A DNA stretch of 64,000 bases, taken from Leptotrichia sp. oral taxon 221 (GTDB lineage: Bacteria > Fusobacteriota > Fusobacteriia > Fusobacteriales > Leptotrichiaceae). This document shows, in pieces, positions 58,161 to 64,000 of the stretch. Position 1 is the stretch's first letter. The number at the start of each line of letters is the position of its first letter. The position numbers were made by a program, and so were the translations under genes. The notes beneath the pieces are model-generated. The model made no database searches. It was not told the DNA's origin and saw nothing but the letters and a program-made list of their open reading frames with translations. The DNA is taken from the NCBI RefSeq assembly GCF_018128245.1, contig NZ_CP072378.1, positions 744,001 to 808,000 of the forward strand, in the 5' to 3' direction.

Positions 58161-59759
58161 ATGAAAGAGAGAATTTTAAAAATAAAAGCGGGAATATTTG
58201 TTTTGGCTAATTTATTTATCACTTGTGCTGGGATATCGAGTGAAGTTTCAAAAGTAGATGTACCGAAGGATTACTCAGAAAATTTTGAAGTTAAAGGGTA
58301 TGAAAAAAATGTTTATGAGTATGATTTGAATAATGATGGAGCTAAAGAAAAAATAGTTGTCAATTATAAGTTGAATAATTTAGAAATAGAAGATGTATAT
58401 TCGATTTATACTCAACAAAATGGAGGATATAAATTAGCATATCAAATAACTTTTGATAAGAAAAATGATGTGTTTGATTTGAAGGAAGTTAAAGATAAAA
58501 TTGATTTAGTAAAAAAATATTTTAATGAATATTCAAAAGATCTTCAAGCAAATGAAGTAAGGTATGTAAAAATTGTAACAGATAATAGAAATGATGATAT
58601 AGATTTTAGTAAAATTAAATACAAAAAAAATGGTCCTGATAATTTAGATAATTTTTTATTTATAAAAAAAGGAACTGCAATGAAGGCAGCACCTAATGAT
58701 AATGCACAAAATTTAGCAAGTTTAGCTTACAAAGAAAAACCAAAAATTTTATTTGAAATTGATAAAAATGGTCAAAAATGGTATTATACAGAGTTAACGA
58801 GGGAAAAAACTGAAGTAACAAAAGATGCTAATGGGAAAAAAGTACAAAAAAAGGTTAAAGAACCTACAATTAAAGGATTTATAAAATCTCAAGGTGATAA
58901 TGTTTCAGAAAGAGGATTTTACTGGGATAGAATGGTTGAAAAAATAGAAACTTTTAATAAATTTATAGAAGAAAGTAAAAATAGTAATCAAGAGTTACAT
59001 ATTATTACAGAATATAAGCCATTAACAAAAGATGTTTATAGTAAAGCTGATAAATTTGGAAACAGAGAAAACCAAAGTGTTAGAGGTTATACTAATCCAG
59101 ATAAAAAAGGAGATTTTATAAATATTCCAGACCAAACAATTTTTAGAATTTTAGGCGAAGAAAAAGGAATGTTGAAAATAGAAACGCCTTTTTATGGTGG
59201 ACCTTATTATGTTGAGAAAACTGGAGAAGTGTCTAAAAAAATCGAGATAGATAAAGTTGTAAATAAATTTATAGCAATTGATCCTGACAGTCAAAATGAA
59301 GTTCTTTTCCAAAGAAATCCAGAAACCGGGAAATACGAGGTTATGTCATATTCGTTTGTAACGACAGGAAAAGATGATGGTGTCGGTTCTTATGCTACGC
59401 CACATGGAGCATTTTTAGTATCGTTCACAAGACCGTATATGCTATTTACAAGACACGCAAGACCAGGAGACAAAGTGTTACCAGGAAGACCTGATTTAGC
59501 GATCGGAGGACAAGCAAACTATGCTGTTAGATTTAGTGGAGGAGCTTATCTTCATGGAATACCAGTAAATACTGGAGCTGGAGAAGGAGCTAAGGCATAT
59601 ACAGCTAGTAAAATTGGGACTTACAGAGAATCACATAAATGTGTAAGACATTATGATGACCAAATTGAATATATAGTAAATTGGATAAACGGAAATAGCA
59701 AGGAAAAAGAAGGCGACAATACAATACCAGAAGAAAATACGGTTGTAATCGTACTTTAA
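58161..59759 (+). CDS. L,D-transpeptidase (YkuD domain), copy 1
   Basis: 532 residues with a signal sequence (hydrophobic run ~8-24, 'ITCAGISS'; a lipobox is possible but poor). A Ca-loop-like 'YDLNNDGAKEK' lies near residue 53; a degenerate SH3-like stretch (~165-245) precedes the C-terminal YkuD domain. Catalytic signature: 'GGAYLHGIPVN' His, then 'SHKCVRH' with Cys494; the usual SHGC has Lys in place of Gly. YkuD enzymes make 3-3 peptidoglycan cross-links or attach proteins to the wall. AGGAGG-type RBS (GGAGGA). Its paralogue follows directly. Confidence 0.85.
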   Translation: MKERILKIKAGIFVLANLFITCAGISSEVSKVDVPKDYSENFEVKGYEKNVYEYDLNNDGAKEKIVVNYKLNNLEIEDVYSIYTQQNGGYKLAYQITFDKKNDVFDLKEVKDKIDLVKKYFNEYSKDLQANEVRYVKIVTDNRNDDIDFSKIKYKKNGPDNLDNFLFIKKGTAMKAAPNDNAQNLASLAYKEKPKILFEIDKNGQKWYYTELTREKTEVTKDANGKKVQKKVKEPTIKGFIKSQGDNVSERGFYWDRMVEKIETFNKFIEESKNSNQELHIITEYKPLTKDVYSKADKFGNRENQSVRGYTNPDKKGDFINIPDQTIFRILGEEKGMLKIETPFYGGPYYVEKTGEVSKKIEIDKVVNKFIAIDPDSQNEVLFQRNPETGKYEVMSYSFVTTGKDDGVGSYATPHGAFLVSFTRPYMLFTRHARPGDKVLPGRPDLAIGGQANYAVRFSGGAYLHGIPVNTGAGEGAKAYTASKIGTYRESHKCVRHYDDQIEYIVNWINGNSKEKEGDNTIPEENTVVIVL

Positions 59760-59790
59760 TGAAGTTAAATTTGTTTGAAAAAATTATTTT

Positions 59791-59818
59791 TTGAATTTCA
59801 AAAGTTAAGTGGTATAAT
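59791..59818 (+). promoter_or_regulatory. Promoter of the second L,D-transpeptidase gene
   Basis: TTGAAT (59791-59796), 16-base spacer, TATAAT (59813-59818) with TGG upstream (extended -10). Confidence 0.65.
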
Positions 59819-59883
59819 TATAATGAAAAGTACAAAATTATAAAATTAGATAAAGTGTCATAAACAAAAATGAGGTGAGAGTT

Positions 59884-61611
59884 ATGAAGTTTGGTAAAAT
59901 AAAATTTTTCTTAGCTGCTTTGATGTTGGTAACGGTATTTTCAGCAAGTGCAGCGGCTACTAAGACTGAGAATACTAAAACTATTAATACTAAAAAAGTA
60001 GAAACAAAAAAAGCAGAAACAACGAAAGTAGAATGGAAGAAATTAGAGATTACGCCAGATTTAAATGGAGATGGGAACAAAGATAAAGTAGAAATTGAAT
60101 ATTTGGAAAATGGTGATAAAGTTCAAATGAGATTTACACCGTATATAAAAAAAGCAAGTTCATTTGAAAAAGGGAAAAGAGTAGAAAAAACAGTTCCAAA
60201 AGAAAAATTAGGAGAAGAATTTGATAATATTACAAATGAAATAAAAGCTGTTTATACGAAAAAAGAAGCGCCTAAAAATGAAGTGAAAAAAGACGACAAA
60301 AAACCATTGATTCCAGCAACAAAACCAACTGAAACAAAACCAACTGAACCAGAAGTGAAAAAAAATCCTGGAAGCCAAGTAGAAAAAAATCAAGTTCCAG
60401 ATGATTTGAAAAATGGAAATACAGCGCAAGATAAAGTTATAAAAGATGAAAAAGATTCGACAACAGAAGTGGTTAAATCTGTAAATAATTCAATAAAAGG
60501 GCCTTATCCTTATATCAAATATTTTTTGAAAGAAAGACCAAAAAATTTATCATTCAATTATAAATATGATAAAAATTCGCCTAAAGATATGGACGAATTT
60601 GTATTTATAAAATCATCAACAGCGAATATTAGAAAAGAACCAAGCAATAATGCTGCGGTATTGAAAACTGCTAGTTATAGCCACAAATATAAAACTGTCG
60701 GAAAAGTAAAAGGAAAAGATGGTTCGGGAGAATGGTATGAAGTTTACTTTGATGGGAAATTAGGATATATTTCTGATTCAGCGACTATAAAAAGAGAATT
60801 TGATTGGTCAAATATGATGCATAAAATTGAAAAAACTAATAAATTCGTAAAAGATGCGTTGGAGAAAAATCAGAAAATATATGTGTTAGATGATTATACT
60901 CCACTTGGAGGAGGAAGCGGTTCTTCAAAAGATAAATACGGAAATAGAGAAAATCAAAGTGAAAGAGGATATTTATCAGCAGATTTTAAAGATTTTATAA
61001 ATATTCCTGATAGAAGTATTATGTCAATTGTTGAAGAAACTGATAAATACGTTAAAGTTAAAATAGATGCTTATGATGGTAAAGAATATTATTTGAAAAA
61101 GGCAACTAGAAAATTATTAAAAGATACAGGGATAACAGGCGAAATTACAAGATTTATTTATATTGATAGATCAAGCCAAGATGAAATGGTTGTAGAAAAA
61201 AGTGGAAACGGATGGAACGTTGTAACATCTTCATTTGTGACAACAGGTAAAGATGGCGGAGGTTCTTATGCAACACCATATGGAGTATTCTTGGTGGCAT
61301 ATTCTAAACCAGTTATGCAATACACAGGTTCTGATAACAAAACAATTGTGGGAGATGCTAAAAATGCTGTAAGAATCAGTGGTGGAGGATATATGCATAG
61401 TATTCCATCATTATTTGAACCAAAAGCAACAAGAAACGCAAGAAAAGCTGCAACAGCTAAAAAAATAGGAACTTACCCTGAATCACATAAATGTGTAAGA
61501 CATTATGACGACCAAATTAAATTTATATACGACTGGTTAGGAAATTCAACACCAGGAAATGAAAATGGTTATAGAGTACCTTCAGTTCCAACAGCTGTAA
61601 TAGTTAAATAA
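59884..61611 (+). CDS. L,D-transpeptidase (YkuD domain) with SH3 domain, copy 2
   Basis: 575 residues: signal peptide (cleaved near 'ASAAA', about residue 22), Ca-loop-like 'DLNGDGNKDKVEI' near 60, a Lys/Pro/Thr-rich linker (~130-200), a bacterial SH3 domain (~235-300, 'SSTANIRKEPSNNAAVLKT' and 'WYEVYFDGKLGYI'), and a C-terminal YkuD domain with 'GGYMHSIPS' His and 'SHKCVRH' Cys537. Clear paralogue of the upstream gene, with the same Gly-to-Lys change in the catalytic motif. SH3 domains usually bind wall peptides. ATG 59884 is preferred over GTG 59875, which lies inside the GAGGTG RBS. Confidence 0.88.
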   Translation: MKFGKIKFFLAALMLVTVFSASAAATKTENTKTINTKKVETKKAETTKVEWKKLEITPDLNGDGNKDKVEIEYLENGDKVQMRFTPYIKKASSFEKGKRVEKTVPKEKLGEEFDNITNEIKAVYTKKEAPKNEVKKDDKKPLIPATKPTETKPTEPEVKKNPGSQVEKNQVPDDLKNGNTAQDKVIKDEKDSTTEVVKSVNNSIKGPYPYIKYFLKERPKNLSFNYKYDKNSPKDMDEFVFIKSSTANIRKEPSNNAAVLKTASYSHKYKTVGKVKGKDGSGEWYEVYFDGKLGYISDSATIKREFDWSNMMHKIEKTNKFVKDALEKNQKIYVLDDYTPLGGGSGSSKDKYGNRENQSERGYLSADFKDFINIPDRSIMSIVEETDKYVKVKIDAYDGKEYYLKKATRKLLKDTGITGEITRFIYIDRSSQDEMVVEKSGNGWNVVTSSFVTTGKDGGGSYATPYGVFLVAYSKPVMQYTGSDNKTIVGDAKNAVRISGGGYMHSIPSLFEPKATRNARKAATAKKIGTYPESHKCVRHYDDQIKFIYDWLGNSTPGNENGYRVPSVPTAVIVK

Positions 61612-61637
61612 TTTTTTAAAAGTTGATTTTTATGTAC

Positions 61638-61666
61638 TTGAAATTTTAAAAAAAAAATTGTATAAT
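61638..61666 (+). promoter_or_regulatory. Strong promoter in the gap before the queuosine transporter
   Basis: TTGAAA (61638-61643), 17-base spacer, TATAAT (61661-61666). It is followed by a hairpin within about 105 nt, but the next gene starts only at 62029. The 417-base gap 61612-62028 also holds a second promoter-like pair, TTGCTT (61831-61836) with TTATAG (61855-61860, 18-base spacer). Confidence 0.6.
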
Positions 61667-61672
61667 AAGAGC

Positions 61673-61778
61673 CAATAGAAATAACTAAAATAATGATAAG
61701 TAAAAATTTTTGATGTTTGGGAAAATCCATCGATAAAAAAAACCTTTTATGAGATATATTATTCTAAAAGTTTTTTTG
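61673..61778 (+). ncRNA. Candidate small RNA or attenuated leader
   Basis: Predicted transcript of about 105 nt from the strong promoter to a hairpin (61735-61749 with 61765-61777, one bulge) ending in seven T residues. Two tiny frames (6-7 codons) lie inside. It may be an independent sRNA, or the first part of a long leader of the transporter gene in which the hairpin attenuates transcription. Confidence 0.35.
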
Positions 61779-62028
61779 GGATAATATATTTTTTTATGTA
61801 ATATTATTTAATATAAATAATACAGTTAAATTGCTTTAAAACTAAACTTAAAAGTTATAGCTACTTAATTAAAATCTAACTTTATACAATTTTGGTAGTT
61901 TGATTTTAAATAGGTTCGAGTATAAATAGAAAATAAAGTAAAAAATGATTTCTATAAACATTGAAAATTTTTAAAATCAGAAAATTGAATTTTAGTAACA
62001 TAAACAAGAAAAGAAAGGAAGTGGAAAT

Positions 62029-62739
62029 TTGAATAATTTTCAATTTGGAGTAAATGAGCTGTTATGGCTTTCGTATTTAATTTTAAATTTTTCGGCAGTA
62101 GTACTTGCCTATAGATTTTGGGGAAAAGGAGGACTACTATCGGTTGTACCGTTGTCAATCGTTCTAGCTAACATTCAAGTTGGGAAAATGATGACTTTAT
62201 TCGGTTTTGATGGAATTACAATGGGAAATATTGCATACGGAGGAATTTATTTGGCATCTGATATTTTGACAGAAAATGAAGGGAAGCATTATTCAAGAAA
62301 AGTAGTTTCGCTAGGTTTTGCTGCGATGTTATTTACGACATTTATAATGCAAATTGTGCTAAAAGTAAAAGTTTCGCCTGATGATACAATGCAAGGTGCT
62401 TTATCAGCAGTATTTGGATTCATGCCAAGACTTGCGATTTCAAGTGTGTGCGGATTTGCAGTTTCTCAGTCATTTGATATTTGGTCTTATCAATTTATTA
62501 GAAAATTTAGACCATCTTATAGAGATATTTGGATTAGAAACAACGCAAGTACAATGATAAGTCAAATTTTAGATAATATTGTATTTTCATTTTTGGCATT
62601 TACAGGAGTTTATCCATTTAAAACAGTAATCGGAATCATATTTTCAACATATTTATTAAAAATCGTAATTTCACTGCTTGACACACCTTTTGTGTATATT
62701 GCGACTTTATGGAAAAAACAAGGTAAAATAAGTGATTAA
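62029..62739 (+). CDS. Queuosine precursor transporter (QPTR/YhhQ, VUT family)
   Basis: 236 residues with about six membrane segments. Family features: N-terminal 'ELLWLSYLILNFSAVVLAYRF' helix (cited as 'LLWLSYLILNFSAVVLAYRF'), 'ANIQVGKMMTLFG' and the transporter core 'SVCGFAVSQSFDIWSYQ', with 'DNIVFSFLAFTG' near the end. QPTR proteins import preQ0, preQ1 or queuine for tRNA queuosine. TTG start behind AAAGGAAG. A radical SAM gene follows 73 bases downstream, suggesting a shared salvage role. Confidence 0.87.
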   Translation: MNNFQFGVNELLWLSYLILNFSAVVLAYRFWGKGGLLSVVPLSIVLANIQVGKMMTLFGFDGITMGNIAYGGIYLASDILTENEGKHYSRKVVSLGFAAMLFTTFIMQIVLKVKVSPDDTMQGALSAVFGFMPRLAISSVCGFAVSQSFDIWSYQFIRKFRPSYRDIWIRNNASTMISQILDNIVFSFLAFTGVYPFKTVIGIIFSTYLLKIVISLLDTPFVYIATLWKKQGKISD

Positions 62740-62812
62740 TATTAGATTTGTTATAAATTATTTTAAAATTAAATAAATAAGATGAAAAAATAAAAAAGGT
62801 ATAAATTATAAC

Positions 62813-63517
62813 ATGGAAAGATATAGTGTAATAAAAGAGAAAAATCCTCGTGAAATCGTATTATTAAAAGGGTTTAGCTGTGCTTATGGGAAGTGCGCTT
62901 TTTGTAATTACATTTTGGATAATACGAATGACGAAGAAGAGATGAAAAAAGTAAATTTTGAGGCTTTGAGCAGAGTTACTGGGGAATATGGAGTTCTTGA
63001 AGTTATAAACTCTGGGTCGGTGTTTGAGCTAAATGGTGCGACATTGGAGAAAATAAGAGAAGTTTGTAAAGAGAAAAATATAAAAATACTTTATTTTGAA
63101 GCATATTTTGGGTACTTAAATAGATTGAATGAAATTAGAGAATATTTTTCTGAACAAGAAGTAAGATTTGCATTCGGATTGGAAACTTTTGACAATAATT
63201 ATAGGACTAAGATTTTGAAGAAAAATTTTATTTTAAATGAAAGAGTTTTGGAAAAATTAAAAAGCGAATATCAAATGTGCTTATTAATGATTTGTACAAA
63301 AGGACAGACGAAAGAACAGATTTTAAGCGATATTGAGCAGGGAATGGAAAATTTCAAGGAGCTAGTTGTAAGTGTATTTGTAAATAATGGTACAGAAATT
63401 GAAAGAGATGAAGAGCTTGTAGCTTGGTTTTTGACGGAAATTTATCCAAAATATAAAGATGTTCCGAATATTGAGATTTTAGTTGACAATAAAGATTTTG
63501 GAGTATATGTTCAATAA
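62813..63517 (+). CDS. Radical SAM protein, possible queuine lyase (QueL-like)
   Basis: 234 residues. The N-terminal motif 'GFSCAYGKCAFCNY' provides three cysteines spaced C-x4-C-x2-C, plausible ligands for a 4Fe-4S cluster; the usual radical SAM spacing is C-x3-C-x2-C. 'EVINSGSVFEL' and 'RFAFGLETFDNNYRTKIL' fit the barrel's glycine-rich and later strands. It follows the queuosine-precursor transporter, and a radical SAM queuine lyase (QueL) is known beside such transporters in clostridia, so a role in converting salvaged queuine to preQ1 is inferred. Weak RBS. Confidence 0.6.
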   Translation: MERYSVIKEKNPREIVLLKGFSCAYGKCAFCNYILDNTNDEEEMKKVNFEALSRVTGEYGVLEVINSGSVFELNGATLEKIREVCKEKNIKILYFEAYFGYLNRLNEIREYFSEQEVRFAFGLETFDNNYRTKILKKNFILNERVLEKLKSEYQMCLLMICTKGQTKEQILSDIEQGMENFKELVVSVFVNNGTEIERDEELVAWFLTEIYPKYKDVPNIEILVDNKDFGVYVQ

Positions 63518-63545
63518 AATTCTTTGATTATCAAATAATTTTTGG

Positions 63546-63576
63546 TTGACAATTAGTATAACATGTGTTATATTAA
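63546..63576 (+). promoter_or_regulatory. Strong promoter overlapped by a palindrome
   Basis: Consensus TTGACA (63546-63551), 17-base spacer and TATATT (63569-63574) with TGT upstream. A 24-base near-perfect palindrome (63553-63576, 11 of 12 arm positions; core 63557-63572 is perfect) covers the spacer and -10, as expected for a repressor operator. About 140 nt of leader follow. Confidence 0.7.
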
Positions 63577-63723
63577 ACAAATGATAGTATAAGTTGCAAT
63601 TTTAACATTGATTTTATTTATTATTTTATAATAAATTTGATGATTTTAGAATAAATAATTGTAAAATATTAAAAATAAAAACTTATATTAAAAATGAAAA
63701 ATTATAGGAAATTAAGGAGAAAA

Positions 63724-64000
63724 ATGAGATTAAAAATAATATTAGCAGCTTTTTTAAGTACTTTGGCATTGAATGCAGTAAGTATGGACTATTTATCAAA
63801 TAATTCGGCTTCATATTTTCAAAATCCATCGCAAACTGGAAAAATAACTGTAGAAGGAGTATTTTACAATCCAGCAGGAACGGCATTTTTGGAAGATGGA
63901 AAATATTTTAATGTAAATATGCAAAATTCTATGATTCAAGAATCAATGACATTGAATGGGAAAAAGATGGCTTCAAATAGATATGCTGGAGCACCGTCGT
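63724..64000 (+). CDS. FadL-type outer-membrane protein, 3' end beyond window
   Basis: 92 codons are visible and the frame is open to the window end. Signal peptide (MRLKIILAAFLSTLALNAVS, cut near residue 20), then 'NNSASYFQNPSQTGKI' and 'GVFYNPAGTAFLEDGKYF', which match the N-terminal hatch/first strands of the OMPP1/FadL/TodX family (NPAG motif). Such barrels import hydrophobic compounds such as fatty acids across the outer membrane. AAGGAG lies 4 bases before ATG. The upstream promoter suggests tight regulation. Confidence 0.85.
   Translation, partial: MRLKIILAAFLSTLALNAVSMDYLSNNSASYFQNPSQTGKITVEGVFYNPAGTAFLEDGKYFNVNMQNSMIQESMTLNGKKMASNRYAGAPS

Overview
The window looks like a chromosomal segment of a Fusobacteriota member, most likely Leptotrichia or a close relative. 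This is inferred from very low GC with heavily A/T-biased codons, outer-membrane proteins (a type V autotransporter with a C-terminal barrel, a FadL-type porin) combined with a Gram-positive-type replicative polymerase PolC, long secreted DKNYY-repeat proteins, strong purine-rich ribosome binding sites and frequent TTG/GTG starts. I saw no rRNA, tRNA, CRISPR array, intact insertion sequence or prophage.

Layout. 1-4107: 3' part of a large autotransporter adhesin. 4437-10101: five-gene peptide ABC importer (two ATPases, two permeases, lipoprotein), then a Na/phosphate symporter with a PhoU-like tail (10270-11925). 12015-16498 (minus): sbcC and sbcD, overlapping by ATGA. 16660-20228: a small secreted protein, a class I glutamine amidotransferase-like hydrolase, a coiled-coil/DUF2325-like protein and a membrane-anchored protein. 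20321-22984: Ca2+-type P-type ATPase. 23179-27224: TrpXYZ-type ABC importer with two binding proteins. 27543-31122: purA, a small secreted protein, a decayed small gene and purB. 31370-45759: accessory block of lineage-type genes: a protein with a duplicated domain, Sel1/TPR protein, unknown protein, J-protein plus HscC-like Hsp70, DUF1963 protein, two DKNYY-repeat proteins, AAA/PD-(D/E)XK protein. 45980-52330: yebC (minus), polC and a membrane protein. 52367-53029 (minus): NlpC/P60 hydrolase. 53323-57918: fhs, a Sel1/TPR protein and a MalY/PatB C-S lyase. 58161-61611: two tandem L,D-transpeptidase paralogues. 62029-63517: queuosine-precursor transporter plus radical SAM protein, probably queuine salvage. 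63724-64000: start of a FadL-type outer-membrane protein under a strong promoter overlapped by a palindrome.

Working together: purA and purB provide both purine steps to AMP; SbcC/SbcD form one nuclease; the J-protein/Hsp70 pair resembles the E. coli DjlB/DjlC-HscC partnership; the QPTR/radical SAM pair suggests recovery of a queuosine precursor from outside. The least explained parts are the 31-46 kb accessory block and two orphan promoter-terminator units (about 45.8 and 61.7 kb) that could encode small RNAs. All assignments are from reading the sequence; no database search was run.
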